A stretch of DNA of 64,000 nucleotides from Arabidopsis thaliana (taxonomy: Eukaryota; Streptophyta; Magnoliopsida; Brassicales; Brassicaceae), in assembly GCF_000001735.4 (NCBI RefSeq), contig NC_003071.7:16715443-16779442 (forward strand). The letters are read 5' to 3'. A program made the position numbers and the translations under genes. Shown here piece by piece: positions 22,243 to 35,464 of this stretch (position 1 is its first letter; every line of letters starts with the position of its first letter). The notes below the pieces were generated by a model. The model did not search any database. It saw only the letters and a program-made list of their open reading frames with translations, and had not been told where the DNA came from.

Positions 22243-24861
22243 TTAAAGGGTTAAGGATTTTCTGACTTGTAAGATCCAAAGTGCAAATTGCATTACCCAA
22301 AGCCTTGCTTCAACAGAGAACCCTTCAAACCATACCTTCAGCCATTTCATCAACGATTTCTTTTCAGCTCTCTTTGCCTCTAAAACCGCTTGGGAAGATA
22401 CTTTCCCGATGATCAAGAACGACTCGAGAGACGATCCTTGCATTAGCTCATTGTTAACTGACCGGAGACAGTCGTTTGTTTTCAGCATCAGAAGGATCAC
22501 GCGTGGCAATCTCCTGAGAAGCTCTGAGATTTCGGAGAAGTACTGTGATGCATACATCTGTAGCTCTGATACATCTTCTTTGTTGCCTTGGATGACTAAA
22601 TGATCCACAGATGTGTCGATGACTTGCTTCCATGGTCTCATTGTAAGTATCCCGGCGAATAGGACGTATAGATCATCTCCAGCGCCTAATTTCTCACTGT
22701 GTTCTTTAATGGCTTTAGCATCCGAAAAGACCAATGCTTTCCACAGTGAAGCATAGTTGAATCTTGTGTTGAAGTCAAGCTCCTTGTACAAGCCATGGTC
22801 AAGAATCACTAATTGCGGTTTTCTCTTGCCATATATGTTCCTCTTACCAGAAGGATCTGGACGAACAATCAAATTGGCAGCGTGTGGGTCACAGTGCACA
22901 AACCCATGTTTAAACATCATTTCTGCAAATGTTTGACTCACCTGCAAGAAAAGAGTTTAAAGCATATCAAAGTTTGTTTCTTCATAGTAGTCTACAAGGT
23001 ATTATAAAGATAAGTCTTTGAAATTACCAAACTCTTACTTGAACGGCAACTACTATTTAGCTAAATTCAAGAAATGCATGATATTTTAAGGAACATAGAT
23101 GAAAGAGCTTACGAGCTTTGATACTTCATAGGGCTGAATCCCAAGCTTTCTGATCTTATCAACATCGTTCACTTGAGCACCATCCATGAACTCCATTGTC
23201 AACAACTTAGAGGTACTCAAATTCCAATAGATTGTTGGCGCATAAACATACTCTGCAATATGGGGAGACAGCTTCCTAAAATTATCCAGACATTTCTCAT
23301 TGTTTTTCGCCTCAACCAAAAAATCTAGTTCCTGATGAAAATTACATTAATAAAAACAAGAGCAATTAAAATATCAAACCAGTGACAGCAAAAGCTCAAT
23401 GGCGACCATACAAAAATGCTTCAGAACAGAAACCTTAATATTCAGATAAACATATACAAGACTGAAGACTGTATAAACCTATTAAAGAAAATCTTCATAT
23501 GTTATGACTTATGAATCAACTAAAGACACCAACCTTTGGTAAGCTTTCACTCATTTCGTCGAGCAACCACCTGCATACATGAGCCGGTATAAGCTATTTG
23601 CTAGAGGCTCACACAATATGAATTGTCTACAGAAAAAGAGAAAGTGGCTGCACCTATAGTCAAATGATGGGAATATTCGGTGCAAGGTATTCACTAAAAC
23701 TCCAACAGCTGCAGTGTCCGCAGCTGCAGTGTCTGTCATGTGCGCATGTTGAACCTGCAGAAAAAAGATTTAAGAACATAATAGAATAAATACAAACTTA
23801 CTCTTAACAAGTCCAAGATCTTTAATTATCCGCAACATATAAAGTAAACGAGTACCTTGACAGCAACCTTTTTTCCATCATGAGTGCGAGCAACATGAAC
23901 TTGAGCAAGGGAAGCACTTGCAATTGGAACAGGGTCAAATTCAGCAAATACCTGCAGATCAAATACGATAGCCAAGTGAGATGCAATCATAACTCAAGCG
24001 TTTAAAACTCTGGTTATATACATGAAGACAGGAACGTAAAATAGAACATACTTGGTCTGGCATCTCTCCAACCTCTTTCTTAAAAACCTCACATACTTGC
24101 TCATATGAAGAAATAGGGCATTTGTTCAACATGGACTCCCTCATAGTACGAACATACTCTTCAGGCACAAGATATTCCTTGAAACAAGAAAACCGTAAAA
24201 CCCGTTGGTTTTCTTAACATAACATAATCATTATTACAACTTGAGACATTCAATGCTACAGAAAGAAGAAAAAGCTTTACATACTAGTTGTCCTATATGT
24301 TGGCCGAGTTTGATATAGATTCCTCCATTTTTAAAACAGAGCTCTTGAAGCTTTTGAGCTGACCTTAGGTGGACTTCATGTTTGACCTTAGCTCTCTCAC
24401 TGCTTCCCTCAGCCAAACCCAACAACGAGTACTCATAATCTAACACAACACAAACCACAAAAATATATATTGATTCAACTATGCAAATCCCAATTGTCAG
24501 AAATTGAAAACGATTAATGTTTAATTCCACAAACTTAAAGCTTTCCAATAAGATTAGTGCAAAGCCAGTCTCATTAATCAAAGCACAGAACCAAATCAAT
24601 TGAAAAAGGTGAAATTTAGGCATTGAAGCGAAACAAATCATGTAAAGTATTATCCTTTAATGGTTTAGTTTCCGTACCGAAAGCAATAGAGGCGGCGGTA
24701 ACGGTATTGCGGTAGAGACGAACGGGGATGGAGGTGCAAAGCTTGAGGGTTGTTGATGGGTCATCGGAGGAAGCAATGAAGGCGGCGCCGGAACCACCGC
24801 ATAAGGCGGTACCAACAACGAGGAGCTTCGTACGGGTTCTCCATAGGGATCGTGCCGCCAT
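22243..24861 (-). CDS. ATH9: ABC1-like (ADCK/UbiB-type) atypical kinase ATH9
   Basis: Minus-strand exons 24678-24861, 24285-24439, 24052-24177, 23856-23951, 23654-23754, 23534-23570, 23113-23331, 22243-22941; 538 residues, frame kept. ABC1K proteins are atypical kinases/ATPases of mitochondria and plastids that support quinone and lipid metabolism. Diagnostic motifs: KLGQ in [14 protein letters not shown], the Ala-rich loop in [19 protein letters not shown] with the ATP-site Lys, [15 protein letters not shown], and DHG replacing DFG in LDHGLYKEL. The N-terminus has few acids and several Arg, as in a mitochondrial presequence (inference). The ATG at 24859-24861 is used; an in-frame GTG further upstream is not credible. 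One exon is only 37 bases. Confidence 0.93.
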
Positions 24862-27664
24862 TGAGGAAGCACGTAATGAACGCACGCCTCAGCAGATCGG
24901 AGGAGAAATAGAAAGCGAGCGAGCGAAAACAAGTGGTTTATTCCGACAAGGCTAAATTTGCGTTCAATTTGTTCGGAAGATGCGGATTCGGATCTTGTTT
25001 GATGTGGGCCTTACTTATTGGGCTTGTAATGGGTCTGGCGTTGGACTATTCTTTGAAAACTACGAGTGTGTGTATTTACGAATTATGAATTCATAGAGTT
25101 AGGCTAAATTACTAATTATGATTTTGGTGTGGTTTTAACAATTGTTTCAGGATAAACAGTTTTAAACATGAAAATAAAGATAAAATTTGAATTTTTTGTT
25201 TCTTTTTCTAATTATTTTTGATATTTATACATTGCTAGTTATACATTACATTTGTCTAATATCACATATATTAACAAAAGATGTAATATATAATTAGAAA
25301 TGATTGTGAGAAAAATGGAGATTATTGTATTTTGATAAAATATTCTCTCTTTTCTAGTTATTTTGATATAAAACTCGTAATATAGCCTCAATATTTTTCT
25401 AATATAAACAATTCTAGCAATAATGTAATATCAAATTTATTTTATTTTTTGACAAATGTAAAATATTTTTGTGAGGTTTTAGGTTTATAATTGTGCCACT
25501 ATTTTGGTGGAGTATAATCAAAGGAGAAAGCTTTATAAGCGACGAGTGCATGTTTTTGGTGAGCTGATATGTCTTGACTCTTGACTTGAGAAGTTTCTTC
25601 AACTTCCGGTCAGTTTCGTAGGCCTATAAACTCTTGACTTTCAGCTCCTCCCTCTTTATTTTGGATGGTCCTACTCTAATTATTGATATGCAAATCTGAC
25701 CGTTGCTATCACAAGAAACAAAACAAGCAAAGAGACACATATTTGTTGTTCGGTTAATTAATTCTCATCATCGGAGTTTGGTGACAATTTGTAATTATAT
25801 ATTCCAGGTAAGAATAATCTGTCACTAAATCTAATTTAGAATGTTCAGCTGGAAAACAACAAAAACGAAATAAGTTTGGAAAAATTCTATTAGAACATAT
25901 CCTGATTTCCGAAATTTCCTAAGGTTTTGCTTAACAGTCAATATATACATATATCATTCCATTTACGAGACAAATTGTAAATGATCAACAATTGACTAGT
26001 ACATACACTCACGCAAAGATATACGCGTACAAAGTAAAGAGTTACGACTTTTTTATTAGTTTGTTTGTGTAATAACTTGGCAATGCTTTCTTTATAACAA
26101 ACAAGTAAATTAAATTCCTATCGAATGTTTTGAAAAGTTTGATAAGAAAAGGCAATCATTTCCTATCTTTATATTTGGTAGCATTAGACGAGAAAACAAT
26201 GAAAGATCACAATCAAACACAAAATAGTTATTAAAAAAATTGGATACGATAGTTCACTGTTTCTTTTAGTACAATGAAACAAAAAAAAAATAAAAAAAAA
26301 TAACACCGTAAGATATAAGTTAGGGTAACAAACGGCATGCATGTGGTCACATGGCTGAAATCGGTCGGTTCCTCCATTCCCGTATATGTTTGTGTTAACG
26401 AATAAACGAGTCTCGGTTCATTTCTTCGGCGGGAGAGGATGGGTCTAACATTATTTTACTAGTAACAATTTAATAAAACGATAAACATATATTGTGATGA
26501 TTTTAAAATATTCCAATCCATTATATATTATATACAAATGAAATCAAGAAAGAAAGAAAAAATGTTCCAATTATCGAGTTTTGTTTATGCTTCACGTTAT
26601 TTAGGTTTTACCGTTATTACACGGAGGCTGAAATCTGAAGACTCCGAACACTATTTTGTTTTAATTTAATACACCAGTCAAAGGATTCAAAGAGCTGGAA
26701 GTTTCTCTCAACATTTTTTTTTCTAGAATGTTTCAGTTTCCAATTACTATTTAAGATTTTTCAGTTGGCTAATTTTTATTTTATTTTAGTGTGAATGAGA
26801 GAAATAAATAATTTTACAAAAAAAATTATTAAGAAAGTAATACAAATAAAAATTCAAATATGAATAGCCTCATTTTTGTGTGATTATGATTAACATTACA
26901 TGTATCCTTAATTTTAAGAGGGTTGAGAGCGTTTTATCTATTAACGAGACATTTAGGAGATTCAGATGATGGAAGATCAGAGCATCTACCAAAAAACTTT
27001 GCTTACTAAAAAGTATTTAGGAAGCAATGTTTTGGAAGTTTTACCTCAACAATATTTACGAAAAAGCTTTCTTTTGATGTTTTTAAGTATTATTACTCAG
27101 CATATAAAGAAACAACTGAAATTTATAAATAGAAAGTGGAAAATAATTAACTAACCCACAAATCCTATATTCATCAAAATTATGTATGAGGATGTAATTT
27201 CATAACATATAAATTGTGGATCTGTATCAATCGTCAATATCAATAAAAAAATTAGGATAGATCGACGAATGAATTGACTTTCATTCATCTTACGATTCTT
27301 TTAAAAATTAATCAAACATGATTTACATACAAGAAAATTAAATCAACAACGAAAACATTTATAGAAAAGAAATATTCAAAAGATTTTTATAGAAAGAATA
27401 AAATTTAATAATTATATTATATAGAAGAAATCCATAGGTAAAAAGATATAGACAGATAAAAATTACCAAACTAATCCAAAATTCTATATTCATATAAATA
27501 TTCCAAGTCCAACAAGGAAAAATCATAATAGTATAAATTAATCCCTTAGTATTTATCTTAGCATCATCATCGCCGTCATCGTCACTTTGTCTCGTCCACC
27601 TTTTAAAAACCCTCTCTAAAGTCTCCGAAACATCTTCTCTCTTAAACAAATCCTCTCTGATTCG
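24862..27664. other. Divergent spacer between ATH9 and the membrane-protein gene
   Basis: 2.8 kb, mostly A/T-rich. It must contain the ATH9 promoter next to 24862 and that of the plus-strand gene next to 27665. 25568-25645 carries several TTGAC cores (CTTGACTCTTGACTTG and similar). I saw no gene, no RNA gene and no clear mobile element. Simple A- and T-runs occur at 26280-26300. Confidence 0.5.
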
Positions 27665-29013
27665 ATGGGTTTTAGCAAAGAAGAGATTAGTAAAACCAGA
27701 AAGCTTTGGTCATCTCTATGGAGAGGAATCAAAACTATATTCGTTTTGTTCACAATGTTCTTCTCTTTTCTCCTTGTCTCTGCTCCTATCTTCCTCGCCG
27801 TCGCCGATGCTCTCCTCCCTTCCGCTCTCCTCCACCGCTTCTCTTCGCCGGCGACTCTCTCTTCTCATCTCACCAACTACGATTTCCGTCACTCCCTCAT
27901 CGATATTCCTTTAATCTCAATCATTAGATCCGCTGTTATACTCTGTGAGTAAAAAAAAGATTCAAACTTTACAAAACCCAAAAAAAAAACAGAGCAATTG
28001 CTCTGTTTGCTCTGTTTCTGAAGAAATCGAAAACTCATTTCTTTAGTTTGATTTTTCGTGTAAACAGGTGTTTATGGACTCTGTGACGGACCAAAACTAT
28101 CGAGAGGACCGTATCTGACAATAACAATGATTTGTTCAATATCTTCTCTAATCTACGTTTCGTTAAAAGCTGCGTTTGTGTTCGGTGAGCCAGCGATCGG
28201 AGACGGAGGAGGAAACTACTTCAGAGCGGCGGAAGTGGCTCTGTTTCTATGCTCGTCAGTCTTAGCCATAGGTCACATCGTTGTGGCTTATCGAACAAGT
28301 TGTAGAGAAAGAAAAAAGCTTCTCGTCTTCAAAATCGACATTGAAGCCGTAAGTCCACTTCTCCATCTTCTTTTTTTCCGCCGTTACAGAAATTTATTAT
28401 TTTATTATATTTGATTGATAATCGATGTAGGGCCAATAATACCAAGTTGCATTTACTTTTTTTCAAATCTAGGAATGAATTAGATTTTTAACCTGCAATG
28501 GGTCAGAGTCAGAGATAGCATGTGAATGTATATTAGTCAATGTTGAATATTAAACACATTTTTACACATTTGGTCCTTTTGTGATTCTAGAAACTCGATG
28601 AGATTTGTCTTTCCGATATGTTTGGTTAGGAAAAGACTCTACTTGGTGAGAAGGTTTTCAAATGAAACTAAGAGAAAACAAAATTGAAGTTTGGATTGGA
28701 AAACTTTCTTATAGAGTTATAGTTTTGTTTTGTAGGTTAGAATTTCATGTGGAAACCGTGTGGCATGTAACCTAATTTTCTTAGTCATTTTATAATAAGA
28801 TAATATCCGACATGACACGTCACACCTCACGCATGCATGCTTCATGATTGTTTTCATGGAGGCAAAACCATCAAACCTCTTTCTTCGTTATAGTTATTAT
28901 CACCAATGGGAAAACTAATGTGTTTTGATTGATCCATTTTTCAGGTTTCGGCTTGTAAAAACGTGTACCCGAGATACCAAAAGATCTTATTACAACAAGA
29001 GAGACTCAAATAG
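27665..29013 (+). CDS. Four-helix membrane protein (annotated as alpha/beta-hydrolase related)
   Basis: Exons 27665-27944, 28068-28348 and 28945-29013 give 209 residues. Hydrophobic segments lie at about 23-50, 80-100, 108-130 and 150-173, so this is a small integral membrane protein. After the last helix comes a basic tail with SCRERKKLL and ending QKILLQQERLK. I recall At2g40095 being described as alpha/beta-hydrolase related, but no catalytic Ser motif (GxSxG) or hydrolase core is visible; the name probably comes from similarity to the membrane N-terminus of a larger relative. Function unknown. Intron 1 contains a 22-bp perfect palindrome. Confidence 0.85.
27987..28008. repeat. 22-bp perfect palindrome inside an intron
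   Basis: A palindrome centred on AGAGCAATTGCTCT, extending through CTG and TTT on the right and AAA and CAG on the left. It is followed by another GCTCTGTTT copy. It lies in intron 1 (27945-28067) of the membrane-protein gene and could form a short hairpin in the pre-mRNA. Confidence 0.8.
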
Positions 29014-30441
29014 AGACGTATTTCCAAGAGAATCAATACTTGTAAATATATACACATACCTCAACATGTAAATAAAACTAATATATAAAAACATACGGCG
29101 TATAAATGTAACTTCTCCTTCTGCCTTTCGGCGTTGACCCATCAACTCCTTCGCTTTTAAGTTTCAGGTAAACCAACCTAATCTCATCCTCTTCCAATGT
29201 TCTTGCTTACGTATTTGTTATTCTTCTTCTTTTTTTGAATAGAAATGATTTCTATAATATTATTAATTGGGAAGTGACATTATGGACGTTACAAAGTTGA
29301 GAACCCTTTTGCTGATAATGTTTGTTTATTTGTCTTTTTTTTTTCTTTAACAGAAGGATCCAAAGCAAAAGGAATGGAGATTAATTATATAACCTATGCT
29401 TTTTTAAATGAGACATTTCAGATGAACTGGCAGTTGTTAGCTTTAACATTATATTAGTTAGGGCGATTTGTAAATAATCCAGAGTTCCTCAATGAGAAAA
29501 GAAGCCCAAGGCTGTCTCTCCGTTTTGTATATATGTTTATGTTTGTATTTCTTTGTGGTTTTAATATATGTTTTGTAATTGTAATTTGTAAGCATAAGCA
29601 CATAGTATGTGATACGTCCGCGTGGATTTCTTTATACGTCACCAAAATCTCTAATAGAATCGTAAAGCAACCTTTTTACGATCATTATCTATTTATCTTA
29701 ACTTACATTCTAGATATTTGCATTAATCAAAGATATCTCAATCTATTTAACAATCTTATAAGAGAGTCTTTGTCTATTGCAAACTCTAACTTCCTATCTT
29801 TTCGTGTAAATAACTTAAGACTGTGAGGATGTCTAAACAAACCTTACCAAGTATAGGGAGAAATAGACACCAATTCGGTTTGATTTACTCAAACCAAACA
29901 CCAATTTGAAAGCTGAGAGGCATTTTAGTTCCAGTTATATGATAAAGTACTAAACACAAACCAAAACCAAAGTATTGGCCTAAAATATACCAAGCCAAAG
30001 TTGTAGACCAAACTAAATGCTGGACTTACTACTAGACAATATCGGAAACACGATTTAAGAGGCATTTTGTAGTCGATTAATGGGCTTCTATAAATGGGCT
30101 TTAGGGGGACAGAACTTCAACTGGGACCAAAATATTTTCTCTTTTGTGAAATCGACAAAAGAAATCCTTAAAAACGAAAGAAAACAAAAGAAAGAAAATA
30201 CCTTAAATGCAGACACCTACCATAAGGACGAAAGAGAGAGTGCAACGTCATTAGAAAGTAGCCAGGCCACAAAAGAAAAAAGGTAAAGAGAGAGACCAAT
30301 CACAGGAGATAACGCTAAGATAAGGCTTCTTACATTTACCATCACATATAACATAACGTTACTATTATTCTAAAATCCAAAAAAACTATATGTTATAACA
30401 TTGGAATCATCAGTCTCTAAGCAGTATCACACCAACTCAAT
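29014..30441. promoter_or_regulatory. Spacer and LHCB4.3 promoter
   Basis: 1.4 kb holding the 3' end of the membrane-protein gene and the LHCB4.3 promoter. An I-box type GATAAG is at 30319-30324, about 120 bases before the ATG; such boxes are common in light-regulated photosynthesis genes. 29870-30020 is enriched in ACCAAA-type units with no coding content. Confidence 0.5.
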
Positions 30442-31748
30442 ATGGCTACCACCACTGCAGCAGCAGCCTCAGGTATTTTTGGGATCCGGATTCAAGATCC
30501 TAGACCTGGAACCGGTAGGGTCCAAGCCCGGTTCGGGTTCAGTTTCGGAAAAAAGAAACCGGCTCCACCGCCAAAGAAATCAAGGCAGGTCCAAGACGAT
30601 GGAGACAGACTAGTTTGGTTCCCCGGCGCAAACCCGCCGGAATGGTTGGACGGATCGATGATCGGAGACCGTGGATTTGATCCGTTTGGTTTAGGTAAAC
30701 CGGCTGAGTATCTTCAGTACGATTTCGATGGACTTGACCAAAACCTTGCCAAGAACGTGGCGGGTGACATCATCGGGATCATCCAAGAATCTTCGGAGAT
30801 CAAACCGACGCCGTTTCAGCCGTACACTGAAGTCTTTGGGATCCAACGGTTCAGAGAATGTGAGCTGATCCATGGAAGGTGGGCCATGCTTGGCACTCTA
30901 GGCGCCATCGCCGTAGAGGCTCTTACAGGAATTGCATGGCAAGACGCCGGAAAGGTACACTCATACAGTCGCCGCTAACGTAATTTGACACGTGGACAGT
31001 CTCGTCATTAGTTGAAACTAAATTAGCATTTGTTAAATTAAAAAAAAATGAGGCATAGGTGGAATCAAGCCAAAAAAACATGCATGCAAATTTTAACCAC
31101 TAAAATGGAAATAGGTTTAGGCTTTTGGTTTTGGAGTTTTGTTCAGATTATTTGGAGTCTGGTATTTCGAGTTCTTTTGATTTTTGGATTTAACAAATAT
31201 GAGAAAAATAAAGAGAAAAATTAATTTTAGTTAGTACTATATGTTTTAGTTTGTTTCAATGCATTTAACTGAAAGTGTTAAATTTTCCAATGATTTTAAT
31301 TTTTTATTCGGTTGGATTCGTAAAATTGAGTTTAGTTTGGTTTATGAGATAAAAAATTGCTTTGCTATTCGAGTTATTATAAAACATGAATTCGATTTTG
31401 AATTTATGCATTTCGGTTTGGTTCGCCTAGGTGGAATTGGTGGAAGGATCATCGTATTTGGGACAACCATTGCCGTTCTCGTTGACGACGTTGATATGGA
31501 TAGAAGTGTTAGTGGTCGGATACATTGAGTTCCAACGTAACTCTGAACTGGATCCAGAGAAACGGATTTACCCGGGTGGGTATTTTGACCCGTTGGGACT
31601 CGCGGCTGATCCAGAGAAGTTGGATACTTTGAAGCTGGCTGAGATAAAGCACTCTCGTCTCGCTATGGTCGCATTTCTCATCTTTGCTCTTCAGGCGGCC
31701 TTTACCGGCAAAGGCCCTGTCAGCTTCCTTGCCACCTTTAACAATTAG
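30442..31748 (+). CDS. LHCB4.3: Minor light-harvesting chlorophyll a/b protein CP29.3
   Basis: Thylakoid antenna protein of photosystem II, binding chlorophylls a and b and carotenoids. Exons 30442-30954 and 31431-31748 give 276 residues. The first 30 or so are a Ser/Ala/Arg-type chloroplast transit peptide. The first helix motif is [14 protein letters not shown] (Glu and His ligands, Arg partner), and the third is [16 protein letters not shown]29-specific N-terminal region with Lys/Pro-rich [10 protein letters not shown] and the [12 protein letters not shown] motif precede helix 1. The protein ends about 14 residues after GKGP, with FLATFNN, shorter than LHCB4.1/4.2; this truncation is the known hallmark of LHCB4.3 (also called LHCB8), which is induced by long-term high light. 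Confidence 0.96.
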
Positions 31749-32716
31749 TTAATGAACCTTTCTATCTTTATTTTATCAAAATAAAATTATACTTCAAAAA
31801 CTGTATAATGCATGTTACGCTATACTTATAAAGAAGTCTTTTATTGTTTCGTGTCGTACTATCGTTGGAAATTTGGTTGTCACATCAATCGTTCAAAACC
31901 GGCCTCTAAATGTTGGTCTAGTGGCTTACGGAAATAAATATCGAAGTATTTATTGTTTATGTTCTAAACTAATATACCGTGAATATTCAACATTTTTATA
32001 AAAAAGATTATCATATCGAAATTCGATATACTTGACCATCCAATAATGGCTTGTATTGCTTTTTTTTGAATAATCAAATCCTTCTGTCGTATTCTTAAGA
32101 CCATACTAGTATTATCTTATTTTTGATAAAAGATAAGATACGATATTGGAGCCAAAAAGTAGAGTTAAGATATGATATTTTCTTGATTACTAAATAACAG
32201 AAGGGAGAAACTATTGTTAGTTTGAGCTTAAGTAAGAAAATATATGGTTATTATGGTTTAATTTTGCATGATTACTACTAATAACTAAATATTCTGTTTA
32301 TCTGATCTCATTATACATGTAGATACTATTTGTTGCTTTTACAACAATTGTAGCAATGAAAGAAAATTAGAAATTGAAGAAAATCTTGAAATGAATAGAC
32401 AAAGGAATAAAGAAAGTGTAAGAAAGCAATAAAATAAACATGAATATAGAAAATGCAATTGGCGAAGAGTACACGTTGTTCCACTTTTCTGGAGAAAAAA
32501 GTGAATAATTGAAGAAAAGACGTTATACCTTCCCCATCCACATTTTCTTGCTTAACTGCAGAACAACACCAAATTCGACCCTATCAAGTTTTGATTCGTG
32601 TCTACATAGAAAGAGTCTCAATTGTTCTGTCCCTGGACTTTTTTTTGTTTCGTTTTTCTTGTTAAGATCGAAAACTCTGTTTTGGTAGATTTTTGTGTTC
32701 TTGATTTTGATTCAAG
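31749..32716. other. LHCB4.3 3' region and Yippee promoter
   Basis: 968 bases, A/T-rich. The left part is the LHCB4.3 3' untranslated region; the T-rich right part just before 32717 is the leader of the Yippee gene. No other feature seen. Confidence 0.5.
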
Positions 32717-33915
32717 ATGGGGAGGCTGTTTGTGGTGAATCTTGAAGGGAAGATCTATAGCTGCAAACACTGTAAGACTCATCTTGCTACTTATGAAGAC
32801 ATCATCTCCAAGGTTTTGTCCCTTTTCCAATTTCTTGACTTTTCTGGAGATTATTCTAATGGGTTTGTGATTAATCTGTTTTTGTTGTTTTTCTGCATGC
32901 TCCTAAAATTTGAAATATATAATGATAGATGGTTCTCTAGAAGATGTTGTATGTTGATAAGATGTGGTTGTATGACTTATAGAAATACTTCAACTTTCTT
33001 AACATTCTTTTTGTTGTGTATTTCTCTTCTGCTTGGAATAGGGTCATGTTATGTAGACGAGACTGTTAATAAAACCCCTAGATCACTTTCGAAATTTTCA
33101 TTTTGAGTTACTACATTGTTGAAGTCATGGATCAGTACTTGTATTTTGCCCACTTGCCATTAAGCAGATAATGATTACAACCACATAGTTTTGAACATTG
33201 AGCTCCCCTTTAGCTGATCAGACCACATAGTTTTGTCTTTTTGATTCTCTCTGTGGTCTAAGATGGATTATCTTTATGCTTCTTGAGAATAACAGAGAGT
33301 TGAGCTATTGAGCTTTCCCTGATTCTGCATTTGTTGTTTCTTGAGCTAAGACTGTAGTGTGTTGTGTTTTTATGTTTCCTTGTTCAGTCTTTTCACTGCA
33401 AGCATGGGAAAGCTTATCTCTTCAATAAGGTGTAAGTGTTTCTTATTTCTAAGGAATACTTGCTAAATTGGGCTGGCTTATCTGATGATGATTGATCTGG
33501 TTTAGTGCCAATGTTTCCATTGGAGAGACTGAAGAAAGACTGATGATGACTGGTAAACATACTGTGGCTGATATTTTCTGTGTCTCGTGTGGATCAATCG
33601 TTGGCTGGAAATACGTAAGCAAGGCAGACATCAAATGTTCTTAAAGAACCTATCCGTGTTCGATTCTTTGGGTGTTAAGTTGTATGTTCTGTTTTATCAG
33701 GAGACTGCTCATGAGAAGAACCAGAAGTACAAAGAAGGAAAATCAGTGCTTGAAAGGTTTTATTTCCAACATTTCAGGACTTAGTTATGAATTCTACTAG
33801 CGTTTGATCTTGAGATTGTTGTGACAGATTTAAGATATCGGGTCCTGATGGGAGCAACTATTGGGTGAGTAGCCATGGAAGGCATATAGGTGGAAGTGAT
33901 GCAGATGATGCTTGA
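32717..33915 (+). CDS. Yippee-type zinc-binding protein
   Basis: Exons 32717-32812, 33388-33431, 33506-33614, 33701-33756 and 33828-33915 give 130 residues. The Yippee signature is complete: C-x2-C in SCKHCK, a Gly/Leu/Asn-spaced core with GKAYLFNKV and N-V-x-x-G, C-x2-C in CVSCG, then GWKY and KYKEGK. The fold is a MIS18/cereblon-like zinc-binding domain. Animal YPEL proteins locate to the centrosome and nucleolus; the plant role is unknown. Length is normal for the family, and the ATG is the first in frame. I believe this is At2g40110. Confidence 0.95.
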
Positions 33916-34811
33916 ATCATCTCTCTCTCTCTCTATTCTCTGATTTGACCATTTCATGTAAATGTAAATTATTCAACCTCCATTCCAATTTCTTGTAATA
34001 AGACTAACCAATACTCTTTCTTCTCTTGACTTATTATGTCTCAGTAAATAAAAAATCTGATTCTGTCTAATGACTATTTATTGGTTTTCTGTGAAACCAT
34101 CAATCAAAATCTACGTATGCTTCATATTACAATAACAAATGTTATAAACATCCTCTAAAATATGTATTTGTGTGTTACTAAACAAAAATATGAGCAAAGG
34201 GTCTTTGGATGGAAATATTCTCATCGCTTTGGAGCTAATACATTACACACAGATAGACAATTGAATAAGTTAACAAAAGATAAGAACAAAATATCTAAAG
34301 AGTTTGATTGTTAGCAATCTATTGACAAAATAGTTAGGGGAGACAAGTTGGAGCTGACATATTTGACTCTTTTTCTTTGCCTTTTATGAGTCAACGCTAT
34401 GACTTGAAAAGTCAACCATCAAGCTGCATTAGACCAGTCAGATCAGTGATCTTCTCTATTTCAGTTGTCCACCTGAATAGCTAATAGGCCGTAAAGATGT
34501 CAGATGCTCAGATTTGGAGGCCCATTAAAGTGTTGAGAAAATGTGGTTTTGGTCAACAAATCCTTTTAACCAATGGTGGCTTAGTGCTTACTGACCAAAC
34601 CCACAAAAGTCAGTTGATCAGTCTTCTCTGTGATGGTAGGCTTGTTTCTTCATTTTCTGCTAACTACTACACTTTTCCCCAAAGTGTAGTTAGCTGAGAT
34701 AACACATTGAGGTCCAAACAAATAATAAGCGAATGGAGTTGGACAAATTGACAATTTTCTCTCCTTAAATCCATCCTCTTCACACACATCATTCTTAACC
34801 TATATTGAGAT
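33916..34811. promoter_or_regulatory. Upstream region of the Ole e 1-like gene with W-box cores
   Basis: 896 bases. A short CT run follows the Yippee stop (33921-33940). W-box cores (TTGAC on the minus strand) occur at 34389-34394, 34410-34415 and 34551-34556. WRKY binding here is inference from motif alone. Confidence 0.45.
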
Positions 34812-35464
34812 ATGGAGAGCTTCTTTATCATCCGTTGCTTCTTGTTATTATTCTTCTTCTTCAACGGAGCATTTGCAGCTTCAAGTAAGTTATGGAGCAT
34901 AAGAGAGATGTCGGATATGGCTGGCTACGGGGAACACAAACTCTCATCCGTAGTTATCACCGGTTCTCTTCTTTGCAACACCCCTGTTTCAGGTATTCTC
35001 TACACTGCGTCTTGTGAGAAATCATAAACTTCTAATTCAAAATCAATTGAAAATGAGTGAAGAGAACTATATTTTATGCTTTTTATTATTACAAAAAACA
35101 ATAAAGACCTACGAATTTTGTACATGATCATATAGGTGCAACTGTTGCCATCAAGTGTCACACTGGACTAAAACAGAGATCAAAATGGATAAAGAGTGTT
35201 ACTAATGACTTTGGAGAATTTGTCATCCATCTTCCTTCTCATCTTCACGCAATTCCGCAACTCGAAAAAGCATGTTTCGTCAAACCAATACATGTGCCTA
35301 AGCACTATCACAGATGTTACCACACTTTTTCCAAATCCAATATACACAAAGACATCAAACTTGTTTCCTCGAGAAATGGCTTCCGTGTCTACACCTCAGG
35401 GACTATCAAGTTACATGGAGGACACAGTTCAAGAACATCCCAACCTCATAAAGCCAACATGTAA
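34812..35464 (+). CDS. Secreted Ole e 1-like (pollen allergen/extensin) domain protein
   Basis: Exons 34812-34992 and 35136-35464 give 169 residues. Residues 1-22 are a clear signal peptide (a run of Leu/Phe then AFAAS). The mature part has the Ole e 1 beta-sandwich plan: VVITGSLLCNTPVSG near the start, then AIKCHTG, a NDFGEFVIHLP strand, and conserved Cys residues (KACFV, HRCYHTF). Members are apoplastic or cell-wall proteins of small size and mostly unknown role. The ATG at 34812 begins the signal peptide. The name reflects sequence family only; there is no evidence here for pollen expression. I believe this is At2g40113. Confidence 0.88.

Noticed and set aside
24616..24885. Longer ATH9 start at an upstream GTG
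   Set aside because: Plant nuclear genes rarely start at GTG; the ATG at 24861 gives the expected N-terminus.
29533..29826. 97-codon plus-strand frame
   Set aside because: Composition follows A/T-rich spacer and no similarity to known families is evident.
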